The notes below the pieces were generated by a model, which worked only from the letters and a program-made list of their open reading frames with translations, ran no database searches and was not told the DNA's origin. A DNA stretch of 50,502 nt from a virus: positions 1-50,502 of the IMG/VR virus record IMGVR_UViG_3300034111_000677; one strand, given 5' to 3'. How positions within the stretch are numbered: position 1 is the stretch's first letter; each line of letters begins with the position of its first letter. Position numbers and translations under genes: made by a program. Shown here piece after piece: positions 24,834 to 33,087 of the stretch.

Positions 24834-26761
24834 TGGCAAATACATTTTTAAGAAAATTAGGTAGAAATATCGGAACTTCATTAACCGCTGTTGATAGTTA
24901 TACAGTTGGTGCTAATGTTGGTGCTGTAATTGTTGGATTAAACATATCTAACACTTCGGCTGCACAAATAATAGCCAATGTTGTAATTAATAATGGTACT
25001 GATAATTTTTATCTCGGAAATCGTATACCAGTAGCTGCAGGTGGTGCTGTTTCAATTGCTGGTGGTGATCAAAAGATAATTTTACAAACCGGTGACAGTG
25101 TTCAAGTTAATTCATCTACTGCTGGTAGTGTTGATGTTCTTATGAATATCATGGAAACCGACGGAGCTGGTATAACCGCTGATCCAACGACCTACAGCAT
25201 AACATCTAATATATCATCTGTCAATGAAGGAAATACTGTAGGATTTACTGTATCTACTTCAAGTGTTCCTAATAGCACAGTATTATATTGGACTACTGTG
25301 GGTAATGTTAGTTCTGCAGATTTTTCAGATTCAGTAACCAGCGGCAACGTAACTATTGCTAATAGTAGTGCTACTATCACTAGAACATTAGCGGCCGACG
25401 CTACTACTGAGGGCGTAGAGTATTTTGATTTAGCACTACGCACCGGTTCTATTAGTGGAACCATAGTAGCAACATCAGGGAATGTTATTGTTAACGATAC
25501 TTCATCAGCAACAACTTCGTTACTTTACACATTAGATAATCCAAATGCCTTTGATACAAGTGAAGGCGACGGGTTTGGTAGTGCAGTAGCCATCAGTGGT
25601 AATTATGCAATTGTTAGCGCAACTGAAGGTGACGCAGGTGGTGTTGCTTCGGGTAAAGCCTACATATACAGCACCCAAACAGGAGCATTACTTTACACAT
25701 TAAATAATCCAAATGCCTTTGGTACAAGTGCCATGGACTACTTTGGTACTTCTGTAGCTATTAGCGGTAACTTGGCCATTGTTGGCGCAGGTTTTGAAGA
25801 TGATGCAGGTGGTGTACAATCAGGTAAAGCCTACATATATAACATCAGTACATTTGCATCAAATGTGATCTCAACAGCAACATATACATTAAATAATCCA
25901 AATGCCTACAGCACTAGTGTTGGTGACGGCTTTGGTAGAGGTGTAGCCATTAGTGGTAACTTAGCCATTGTTGGCGCACAGCAAGAAGATGATGCAGGTG
26001 GTACTGATTCAGGAAAAGCCTACATATATGACATCAGTACTTTTGCATCAAATGTGATCTCAACAGCAACATATACATTAAATAATCCAAATGCCTACAG
26101 CACTAGTGCTGGTGATAGCTTTGGTGTAGCAGTGGCTATTAGCGGTAACTTGGCCATTGTTGGCGCAACTCAAGAAGATGAAACTGGTAACGCAGCCTCA
26201 GGTAAAGCATATATCTACTCAGCTGTTACTGGTAGTTTATTGTATACATTAAATAATCCAAATGCCTATGGTACTAGTTTTGCAGACAGGTTTGGTGAGC
26301 CAGTGGCCATCAGTGGTAATTATGCAATTGTTGGCGCAGTCGGCGAAGATGATGCCGGTGGTAATGCTTCAGGCAAAGCCTACATATTCAATACAAACAA
26401 TGGCCAATTACTTTACACATTAAATAATCCGAATGCCTACGGCACTAGCCAAACTGATCAATTTGGTACTTCTGTAGCCATTAGCGGTAACTTGGCCATT
26501 GTTGGCGCAGTTTGGGAAAGCGACGATGGTAGTTCCCTGTCAGGAAAATCCTACATATATAACATCAGTACATTTGCATCAAATGTGATCTCAACAGCAA
26601 CGTATACAATAGATAATCCAAACGCATACGGCACTGGCGACTCTGACTTCTTTGGTGGTACAGCGGCCATTAGTGGTAATTTAGCAATTTTTGGTGTATA
26701 TAATGAAGATGATGCCGGTGGTAATGCTTCAGGTAAAGCCTACATATATAACATCAGTTGA
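24833..26761 (+). CDS. Virion protein with Calx-beta domain and seven-bladed beta-propeller
   Basis: A 642-residue protein. Residues 1-115 form a beta-rich head domain of a kind common in T4-like structural proteins (FYLGNRIPV, GGDQKIILQTGDSVQV). A Calx-beta-like domain (YSITSNISSVNEGNTVGF) covers about 120-225. Then come seven repeats, each with NPNA(F/Y)xTS, a D-x-FG segment, AISGN(L/Y)AIV and SGKAYIY, consistent with a closed seven-bladed FG-GAP/integrin-like propeller. The stop follows the last repeat at once. Likely a fibre or receptor-binding decoration. Near-identical DNA repeats mean recombination or assembly collapse is possible. TAATG overlap with the amidoligase gene. Confidence 0.7.
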   Translation: MANTFLRKLGRNIGTSLTAVDSYTVGANVGAVIVGLNISNTSAAQIIANVVINNGTDNFYLGNRIPVAAGGAVSIAGGDQKIILQTGDSVQVNSSTAGSVDVLMNIMETDGAGITADPTTYSITSNISSVNEGNTVGFTVSTSSVPNSTVLYWTTVGNVSSADFSDSVTSGNVTIANSSATITRTLAADATTEGVEYFDLALRTGSISGTIVATSGNVIVNDTSSATTSLLYTLDNPNAFDTSEGDGFGSAVAISGNYAIVSATEGDAGGVASGKAYIYSTQTGALLYTLNNPNAFGTSAMDYFGTSVAISGNLAIVGAGFEDDAGGVQSGKAYIYNISTFASNVISTATYTLNNPNAYSTSVGDGFGRGVAISGNLAIVGAQQEDDAGGTDSGKAYIYDISTFASNVISTATYTLNNPNAYSTSAGDSFGVAVAISGNLAIVGATQEDETGNAASGKAYIYSAVTGSLLYTLNNPNAYGTSFADRFGEPVAISGNYAIVGAVGEDDAGGNASGKAYIFNTNNGQLLYTLNNPNAYGTSQTDQFGTSVAISGNLAIVGAVWESDDGSSLSGKSYIYNISTFASNVISTATYTIDNPNAYGTGDSDFFGGTAAISGNLAIFGVYNEDDAGGNASGKAYIYNIS

Positions 26762-26763
26762 CA

Positions 26764-26770
26764 ATAAATA
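26764..26770 (+). promoter_or_regulatory. Late-type promoter box for a leaderless gene
   Basis: ATAAATA ends 5 bases before ATG 26776. No ribosome site is visible. Spacing equals that of the boxes at 7594 and 21818. Confidence 0.58.
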
Positions 26771-26775
26771 CAGAT

Positions 26776-27975
26776 ATGAACTTATTTGAAATGTTTGATG
26801 AATCCAAACAACCTACGCTGATTGATGCGTTACGTGACTTTTTACCTATTGCTATTGCACACTTAGAGTTAGATCATATTCCTAAAATTAAGTTAGTTAA
26901 ATCATTAGATGATACAACGTTTGGTCGTTATGTCAATGATGAACAAGTAATTTATGTAGTTGTTGACCGACGTAATCCAGTTGATGTATTGCGTACACTA
27001 GCACACGAAATGGTACATTATGCGCAAGGCCAAGATGATCAACTTACTAGCACATCCGGTGATACAGGCAGTCCAATTGAGAACGAAGCCAACGCAGAAG
27101 CTGGTGTTATTATGCGTTTGTTTAATCAAAAACATCCTAGCTATATGCAGGCCAATCCAATAGCATTGCCCGAAGCATGGAGCAAAAAATACAAAGATAG
27201 TATCAACTGTTCTAATCCAAAAGGCTTTAGTCAAAAGGCCCACTGTGCTGGCAAGAAGAAAACCAACGAGACAGAAGTAGAAGAAGGTATTGTTGATAAA
27301 ACAATACATGTCGCCCCAAGCAGCAATCATACATACAAAGTAATTAAATCAACTGTTCCTGATGTGAGTCCAGGTGACGAATTTGACGAGGGAGATTTGT
27401 ATAATTACGCTAATCACTTTGGATATACTATTGTAGACGCAGAGGTAACAGAAACCAAACAACGCCTAGATCCAAATTGCTGGAAAGGGTATCGCAAACA
27501 AGGCACTAAGATCAAAGGTGGCGTTCGTGTTAACAACTGTGTACCTAACGAAAGTGTAGAACTAGAAGAAGAGTTTAATCTTATTGAATCTGTTATCGAA
27601 TCGCTAGCAGTACGTAACCAAGTTGATGCTGAAGTTATTTGGGAAGATTTAGAATCACTAACAGAAGACGAACTATATGTGTTTGCTGTTACTCAAGAGC
27701 CAATAAACGAAGATTGGCAAAAGGTCAATAAGAAGGACAAAACAGACGGCATGAGTAAGAAAGCAGTAGCATCTTATCGTCGTGAGAATCCAGGTAGCAA
27801 ACTAAAAACAGCAGTGACTACCAAACCTAGTAAGTTGAAAAAAGGTAGTAAGGCTAGCAAACGTCGTAAGAGCTATTGCTCACGTAGCAAAGGTCAAATG
27901 AATATGCACAATATCAGCTGTGCCAAGACTCCAGATAAAGCAATATGTAAAGCACGTCGTCGCTGGAACTGCTAA
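26776..27975 (+). CDS. HExxH metallopeptidase with cleavable Cys-rich modules
   Basis: A 399-residue protein starting MNLFEMFDESKQPT, with a possible F-D-E|S site. A zinc peptidase domain (about 20-135) has H77-E-M-V-H81 in TLAHEMVHYAQ and a downstream Glu-rich helix (NEANAEAGV) that can give the third ligand. Then come short modules: NCSNPKGFSQKAHCAGK; V-E-E|GIVDKT; PNCWKGYRKQGTKIKGG; and a basic C-terminus with YRRENPGSKLKTAV, KRRKSYCSRSKGQM and RRRWNC. I recall the last as a recurrent domain of aquatic T4-like phages. An in-frame TTG six codons upstream overlaps the previous stop and the promoter box, so I prefer ATG 26776. Confidence 0.66.
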   Translation: MNLFEMFDESKQPTLIDALRDFLPIAIAHLELDHIPKIKLVKSLDDTTFGRYVNDEQVIYVVVDRRNPVDVLRTLAHEMVHYAQGQDDQLTSTSGDTGSPIENEANAEAGVIMRLFNQKHPSYMQANPIALPEAWSKKYKDSINCSNPKGFSQKAHCAGKKKTNETEVEEGIVDKTIHVAPSSNHTYKVIKSTVPDVSPGDEFDEGDLYNYANHFGYTIVDAEVTETKQRLDPNCWKGYRKQGTKIKGGVRVNNCVPNESVELEEEFNLIESVIESLAVRNQVDAEVIWEDLESLTEDELYVFAVTQEPINEDWQKVNKKDKTDGMSKKAVASYRRENPGSKLKTAVTTKPSKLKKGSKASKRRKSYCSRSKGQMNMHNISCAKTPDKAICKARRRWNC

Positions 27976-27980
27976 CACCA

Positions 27981-28400
27981 ATGACCAACTGGGAAACTTA
28001 CGTTAAAGAATCCTATTCGCTTATTAAAGAAGCAGAAACTGCACTTTCAATTACACTAACCCACAATGTAGAAGCATACGTTGTACACTTATTCGCACAC
28101 TTTCTAGACAAACCACAGGTTAATACAGAACCTGTGGGTATTAAACTAATGGCCAGTGCCAACTTACCCGTAGCTCAACGCAAAGTATTGCTTAAAGATG
28201 TAGGTGATGAATGCTTACTAATTAACGCAATGGAATGGAACAAGCGCCGTTGGCCCAGTGACACTTACTATGCTGAAATGGGTCAATCTGCTTATGTTAC
28301 ACGTGCGTTTGTAGTTAGGCCTGTAGAAGATATCTACGATGATTTAGCCTTGGAATTTACCACAGTTACCAAAGTTCTACGGAAATGTAGAATATCTTAA
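27981..28400 (+). CDS. Hypothetical protein with possible CTS-like N-terminus
   Basis: A 139-residue protein starting MTNWETYVKESYSLIKEAE. The arrangement aromatic-V-K-E|S and L-I-K-E|A close to the N-terminus resembles the tags of upstream genes, though less strictly. The body is mixed alpha/beta with GDECLLINAMEWNKRRWP and a C-terminal VRPVEDIYDDL. I recognise no family. It starts 5 bases after the metallopeptidase stop without a strong ribosome site, and it ends before an early-type promoter, so it closes the putative cargo block. Confidence 0.5.
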   Translation: MTNWETYVKESYSLIKEAETALSITLTHNVEAYVVHLFAHFLDKPQVNTEPVGIKLMASANLPVAQRKVLLKDVGDECLLINAMEWNKRRWPSDTYYAEMGQSAYVTRAFVVRPVEDIYDDLALEFTTVTKVLRKCRIS

Positions 28401-28409
28401 CCATACCGC

Positions 28410-28438
28410 TTGACTCTAATAAGTAATTCATATACACT
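28410..28438 (+). promoter_or_regulatory. Sigma70 promoter for dsbA-like/replication genes
   Basis: TTGACT (28410-28415), a 17-base spacer and TACACT (28433-28438). It lies in the 64-base gap before the dsbA-like gene and could also serve the DNA polymerase gene downstream. Confidence 0.68.
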
Positions 28439-28464
28439 ATATTTTTAACTAAAGGAATGACACA

Positions 28465-28722
28465 ATGGCATTAATGTTTTCAGCTGAACAAAAGGCAAAA
28501 CTTATTCAAATCGTTAACGAAGGCGTACAAGTACTGCAAGAAGTAGAAGATTTAAGTGCCGGCCTTAGCGATACAATCAAAGCAGTAGCAGAAGAATTAG
28601 AAATTAAACCGAGCTTACTTAAGAAAGCAATTAAAATTGCACAAAAATCTAAATTTGGCGAGACAAATCAAGATCACGAAACTGTTACTGATATTTTAGA
28701 AACGGTTGGACGTACACTTTAA
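28465..28722 (+). CDS. dsbA: DsbA-like late-transcription dsDNA-binding protein
   Basis: An 85-residue, all-helical protein whose size and C-terminal pattern (LEIKPSLLKKAIKIAQKSKF, then acidic TVTDILETV) parallel T4 DsbA, the double-stranded DNA-binding protein that assists late transcription. The T4 protein has the same order: a helix ending in LLALYHK, then an acidic TEEVVELYDTV. It would bind phage DNA near late promoters. It is placed directly upstream of the replication core and behind a sigma70 promoter. The ribosome site is AAAGGA. Confidence 0.7.
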   Translation: MALMFSAEQKAKLIQIVNEGVQVLQEVEDLSAGLSDTIKAVAEELEIKPSLLKKAIKIAQKSKFGETNQDHETVTDILETVGRTL

Positions 28723-29013
28723 TTGAAAGCTAACTATCACAAAACCATTAAGTTCATTCGGCACGATTGGGATAGTAATCCATTTAGACTTACAATGGAA
28801 ACTATTAATTGGGCGTTGAACTTTGCAGTTGCAATGACGTTTACAATAACTGTACCCAATGTTCCGTTGTTAGTAGTGTACCCAATGTTCTTTACTGCCT
28901 TAGGTATCAGCATTTATTCTGCTGCCAGTCGGGGCAGTTTTGGTTTATTAATGACCAGCGTAACTATATTTTTAATCGATTTAGTAGGCTACTATAAGCT
29001 ATTAATGTTATAA
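28723..29013 (+). CDS. Small membrane protein, TTG start
   Basis: A 96-residue protein that begins with TTG immediately after the dsbA-like stop (TAATTG). After a basic N-terminus (KANYHKTIKFIRHDW) come three hydrophobic stretches, around residues 28-42, 45-62 and 70-92, so it is an inner-membrane protein with about three TM segments. Proteins of this type, with a WD.NPFR start, are frequent before polymerase genes in aquatic T4-like phages, as far as I recall. The function is unknown. An alternative start at an internal ATG would remove the cytoplasmic basic part. Confidence 0.55.
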   Translation: MKANYHKTIKFIRHDWDSNPFRLTMETINWALNFAVAMTFTITVPNVPLLVVYPMFFTALGISIYSAASRGSFGLLMTSVTIFLIDLVGYYKLLML

Positions 29014-29051
29014 TAAAAGAGTCGTACACTTTACGTACAAGCACAAGGTTA

Positions 29052-29067
29052 ACCGGCCATAAGCGGT
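29052..29067 (+). promoter_or_regulatory. Operator-like hairpin at DNA polymerase ribosome site
   Basis: ACCG (29052-29055) and CGGT (29064-29067) close an 8-base loop (GCCATAAG) immediately before the AGGAG ribosome site of the polymerase gene. T4 gp43 represses its own translation by binding a hairpin with an 8-base loop at the same position. The short stem makes this tentative. Confidence 0.38.
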
Positions 29068-29077
29068 AGGAGAGTAA

Positions 29078-31741
29078 ATGAGTTATGTTGACGCACTGTT
29101 TGACAGGGCAAAAGATCGTATTTACGTTGTAGAAAGAAAAGAAGGCATGCGTGAGTATGTCGAGTACCCAGCAAATTATGTCATGTACATCGATGACCCA
29201 AAGGGCAAATATCGCACAGTATATGACACTCCAGTAAGTCGTTTCAGCACACGTGTTGGTAAGGAATTCCACAAAGAAACACGTATTCAATCGGGCAAGC
29301 GGATATGGGAAAGTGATATCAATCCTGTATTCCGTTGTTTATCAGATAACTATCTCGGAATTGATTCTCCCAAACTACAAACTGCGTTTTGGGATATTGA
29401 AACAGACTTTGACCCAGCACGTGGGTATGCTCCTACCAGCGATCCATTCAATCCTATCACAGCCATATCAGTTTACTTAGATTGGCTAGACAAGTTAGTC
29501 ACACTAGTTATTCCGCCCAAAAGCTATAGTTGGGAAACAGCACAGGAAATATGTGACCAGTATGAAAACTGTTTTATGTTTGAACGTGAAGCAGACATGT
29601 TGGATACATTCCTTAATCTAATTGATGATGCAGATGTGTTAAGTGGCTGGAACAGTGAAGGCTATGATATTCCATATACTATTGGGCGTGTTACACGTGT
29701 CTTAAGCAAAGATGACACTAGGCGCTTTTGTCTATGGGGTCAGTACCCAAAACAGCGTGAATTTGAACGTTTTGGCGCCGCAAACATCACTTTTGACTTG
29801 ATTGGCAGGGTGCATTTAGACTACATGCAACTATACCGTAAATACACCTACGAAGAACGACATAGTTATAGTTTAGATGCTATCGGTGAATATGAACTAG
29901 ATGAACGCAAGGTCGCTTATGAAGGTACATTAGATCAACTATACAACAAAGACTTTCCCAAGTTTATCGACTATAACCGTCAGGATACTATGTTGCTGGG
30001 CAAACTAGACAAGAAGTTACGCTTCCTAGATCTAGCTAACGAACTGGCGCACGATAACACAGTGCTACTACAAACGACTATGGGTGCTGTGGCAGTTACT
30101 GAACAGGCTATTATCAATGAAGCACATCAACAAGGCTTAATTGTGCCTAATCGTAAAAACAGAGACGATATGGGCGATACACAAGCGGCAGGTGCTTATG
30201 TAGCAACTCCTAAAGCGGGCATGCATGATTGGATTGGTTCAGTTGATATTAACTCACTGTATCCTAGTGCTATTCGTGCGCTAAACATGGGACCAGAGAC
30301 TATCATTGGGCAGATACGTCCAATCATGACGGACCATTATATTCAAGAGAAGATGGCTAATAAGTCAAGTTTTGCAGATGCCTGGGAGGGCTTGTTTGCT
30401 ACTTTAGAGTATACTGCGGTTATGGAAAGTAAACCTGGAGTCGAGCTTACTATTGATTGGGAGGCATCTGGCGAAAGTACTGTACATAGTGCGGCAGAAG
30501 TATGGACCTTAATCTTTGACAGCAATCAACCTTGGATCTTATCAGCAAATGGTACTATCTTTAGTTTTGAGAAAGAAGCAGTTGTTCCGGGCTTGCTTAA
30601 ACGTTGGTATGCTGAACGTAAAGAACTACAGGCTAAGATGCGTTCATGTACAGATCCAGAAGAGATTGCGTTCTGGGATAAACGACAGTTGGTTAAGAAG
30701 ATTAACTTGAACAGTTTATATGGTGCCTTATTGAATCCGGGCTGTCGTTTCTTTGACAAGCGTATTGGACAGTCAACTACACTTACTGGCAGAACTATTG
30801 CCAAACACATGGATGCGTTTATTAATGAATGTATCACAGGGGTGTATGATCACACCGGCGATGCTATTATCTACGGTGATACTGACTCTTGTTACTTTAG
30901 TGCGTGGCCAATGGTTAAAGATGAAGTTGCCGCAGGTAATATGGAATGGAATGCTGGCATTGCTATTAAACTGTATGATGACATTTCAGATCAGGTTAAT
31001 GAAAGTTTTCCAGCTATGATGGAACGTGCGTTTCATGTACCGCGTAGTATGGGCAGTGTAATCAAAGGCGGCCGTGAGGTTGTAGCAAGTAAAGGTTTGT
31101 TTATTAAAAAGAAACGCTATGCTGTACTAATTACAGACTTAGATGGCAAGCGTATGGATGTAAATGGTAAACCCGGTAAGGTTAAAGCTATGGGACTTGA
31201 CCTAAAACGTTCGGATACACCCAAGGTTGTACAGGACTTCTTAAGCGATATTTTACTAGCGACACTTACTGGGGTAGACAAGACTGCTATTATTGACATG
31301 GTGCGTGAGTTTAAAATTGCGTTCCAAGATAGGCCAGCTTGGGAAAAAGGCACACCTAAACGTGTAAACAACTTGACTAAGTTTACCAAAGCAGAAGAAC
31401 GTGAAGGTCGAGCCAACATGCCCGGTCATGTACGTGCGGCTATGAACTGGAATAACCTAAAACGTATGCATGGTGATAACTATTCAATTAGTATTGTCGA
31501 TGGCATGAAGACTATTGTGTGTAAACTTAAAGATAATCCAATCGGGTTCACTAGTGTGGGTTATCCAACAGATGGCACTCATATTCCACAGTGGTTTAAG
31601 GACTTGCCATTTGACAATGACCTAATGGAGTCGACAATTGTTGATCAAAAAGTAGAAAACTTGCTGGGTGTGCTTAAATGGAATATTACAGAAAGCACAG
31701 ACATTAAGACTACATTCGACGCATTGTTTAGTTTTGATTAA
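29078..31741 (+). CDS. 43: Family-B replicative DNA polymerase (T4 gp43 type)
   Basis: An 887-residue protein, near the 898 residues of T4 gp43. The 3'-5' exonuclease shows Exo I FWDIETD (D106, E108), Exo II LSGWNSEGYDIPY and Exo III YNRQDTMLL. The polymerase shows motif A VDINSLYPSAIRALNMGPET, motif B KINLNSLYGALLNPG and motif C YGDTDSCYFS (D601, D603). It synthesises phage DNA with the adjacent sliding clamp. It is complete and in one piece, whereas some T4 relatives split it or carry introns. The AGGAG site and possible operator hairpin suggest translational autoregulation. The stop overlaps the next ATG by one base. Confidence 0.95.
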   Translation: MSYVDALFDRAKDRIYVVERKEGMREYVEYPANYVMYIDDPKGKYRTVYDTPVSRFSTRVGKEFHKETRIQSGKRIWESDINPVFRCLSDNYLGIDSPKLQTAFWDIETDFDPARGYAPTSDPFNPITAISVYLDWLDKLVTLVIPPKSYSWETAQEICDQYENCFMFEREADMLDTFLNLIDDADVLSGWNSEGYDIPYTIGRVTRVLSKDDTRRFCLWGQYPKQREFERFGAANITFDLIGRVHLDYMQLYRKYTYEERHSYSLDAIGEYELDERKVAYEGTLDQLYNKDFPKFIDYNRQDTMLLGKLDKKLRFLDLANELAHDNTVLLQTTMGAVAVTEQAIINEAHQQGLIVPNRKNRDDMGDTQAAGAYVATPKAGMHDWIGSVDINSLYPSAIRALNMGPETIIGQIRPIMTDHYIQEKMANKSSFADAWEGLFATLEYTAVMESKPGVELTIDWEASGESTVHSAAEVWTLIFDSNQPWILSANGTIFSFEKEAVVPGLLKRWYAERKELQAKMRSCTDPEEIAFWDKRQLVKKINLNSLYGALLNPGCRFFDKRIGQSTTLTGRTIAKHMDAFINECITGVYDHTGDAIIYGDTDSCYFSAWPMVKDEVAAGNMEWNAGIAIKLYDDISDQVNESFPAMMERAFHVPRSMGSVIKGGREVVASKGLFIKKKRYAVLITDLDGKRMDVNGKPGKVKAMGLDLKRSDTPKVVQDFLSDILLATLTGVDKTAIIDMVREFKIAFQDRPAWEKGTPKRVNNLTKFTKAEEREGRANMPGHVRAAMNWNNLKRMHGDNYSISIVDGMKTIVCKLKDNPIGFTSVGYPTDGTHIPQWFKDLPFDNDLMESTIVDQKVENLLGVLKWNITESTDIKTTFDALFSFD

Positions 31742-33015
31742 TGAATGATCTACAGAAAAAAATAGACGAGTTAACTGCTCTCCGTGATACGTTAGTTAAA
31801 CTAACAAATACAGTTAATTTGACTGACACATTTTCTATAAATTCTCAATCTGTGTATACAGGTAAAATACAAACAATCGCAAAAAAACACCAGCAGCAAA
31901 TTAAAGAAAATGCTACAATTTTTAATAATTCAACTTACGAAGTAAAAAGATTAGTTAAGGAAAGCCAACGTTCGATAAAAGAAAGTCGACGTTTAGTTAA
32001 GGAAAGCCAGAAAGCAACCAAAGAAAGTCAACGACTAGCTAAAGAAAGTCAACGACTAGCTAAAGAAAGTCGACTTTTAGTCAAAGAAAGCCAAAAAGCA
32101 ATCGGAGAAAGTCGACGTTTAGTCAAAGAAAGTCAACAATTAGCTAAAACAAATACTACATCTTTTAAAAATAAAAATAATATAATTACGAAGCAGAGTA
32201 TTGAATATGTAAAAATATTGATTAACAAAATTGATATAGATATTAATATTATATCCGAAGAAAAAATAAAATTAATTACTATGGATAAAATTCGCAACTT
32301 ATGCGAATCTACCGAATTTATACAAACATTCTCAGAAACATATATCGCTACAGGAATGATCAAGTTTAATAATGATATGTTAACCATCATATTAACAGCT
32401 ATTAAATCATACTGTGATTGGCATTATCCAGGATTACAATGTAATCCTATGTCAAAATATTGGATTGATTGTATGGTAACTGCTGACCCATTATATCTAA
32501 TAGATCACAAGATGGTTTTTATCGGAGACACTGAAAAAGTATATGAAAGAGGCACCCCAGGGTTATTGGATATAATCAGTGATTATCCCGAAGAATATCA
32601 ACGACGTTTACGTATATACAATATGCGAGATCAAGACTTTTCCTCGTTACCTCAGGAACAATTCGGAATTATTACTTGTTGCGATTTTTTAAATTTTTTC
32701 AAACTTAATTTTATTAACAATTACATTTCTACATTTTTTAAATTACTAAGGCCTGGTGGCAAACTAGTATGTACTATAAAAACTATATACCCTGATGGTG
32801 CTAATATATTAATCGAACGAGAATATTTCAAATACGCTTCTAACTTAGTGATACAAAAAATATTTAAAAATGCCGGGTATGAAATTCAATCAATAACAGA
32901 TTTAATACCAAATAATATCAATTGGGAATGTATTTTTTTAATAGAAGTTTATAAACCCGGAGTACTAGCTACATCAAAGGCGCATCAGGTATTGGGTTCG
33001 ATTATTGAAAAATAA
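31741..33015 (+). CDS. SAM-dependent methyltransferase with heptad-repeat N-terminus
   Basis: A 424-residue protein inserted between the polymerase and clamp genes. Residues about 60-135 are nine near-perfect seven-residue units of the type KESQRLA/KESRRLV, encoded by 21-base DNA repeats, giving a long charged helix or coiled coil. The C-terminal half (about 235-410) looks like a class I methyltransferase: a strand with MVFIGD, FGIITCCDFLNFF at the motif-IV position and LLRPGGKLVCTI at motif VI. The SAM-binding glycine loop is not canonical. The target is unknown. The gene looks more A/T-rich than both neighbours, suggesting separate acquisition. Confidence 0.55.
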   Translation: MNDLQKKIDELTALRDTLVKLTNTVNLTDTFSINSQSVYTGKIQTIAKKHQQQIKENATIFNNSTYEVKRLVKESQRSIKESRRLVKESQKATKESQRLAKESQRLAKESRLLVKESQKAIGESRRLVKESQQLAKTNTTSFKNKNNIITKQSIEYVKILINKIDIDINIISEEKIKLITMDKIRNLCESTEFIQTFSETYIATGMIKFNNDMLTIILTAIKSYCDWHYPGLQCNPMSKYWIDCMVTADPLYLIDHKMVFIGDTEKVYERGTPGLLDIISDYPEEYQRRLRIYNMRDQDFSSLPQEQFGIITCCDFLNFFKLNFINNYISTFFKLLRPGGKLVCTIKTIYPDGANILIEREYFKYASNLVIQKIFKNAGYEIQSITDLIPNNINWECIFLIEVYKPGVLATSKAHQVLGSIIEK

Positions 33016-33029
33016 TTTTGACATACCTC

Positions 33030-33058
33030 TTGCTTTTTCTAAATACATCATATACAAT
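33030..33058 (+). promoter_or_regulatory. Probable sigma70 promoter for the sliding clamp
   Basis: TTGCTT (33030-33035), a 17-base spacer and TACAAT (33053-33058) lie 29 bases before the clamp ATG. A better -35 (TTGACA at 33018) has no -10 at the right distance. Confidence 0.45.
33039..33045 (+). promoter_or_regulatory. Late-type promoter box upstream of the clamp
   Basis: CTAAATA lies inside the sigma70 spacer, 42 bases before the clamp ATG. The sliding clamp is also the coactivator of late transcription in T4. Confidence 0.35.
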
Positions 33059-33087
33059 ACATTATAACACTTTATTAGGAGAACTAC

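Noticed and set aside
26758-26763. TTGACA upstream of the metallopeptidase gene as a promoter
   Set aside because: No -10 box at 16-18 bases (the position falls inside the coding sequence). The ATAAATA box at 26764 explains the start better.
33018-33023. TTGACA as -35 of a sigma70 promoter before the clamp gene
   Set aside because: At 16-18 bases spacing only AAATAC or similar is found, not a -10 box. TTGCTT at 33030 with TACAAT gives a better pair.
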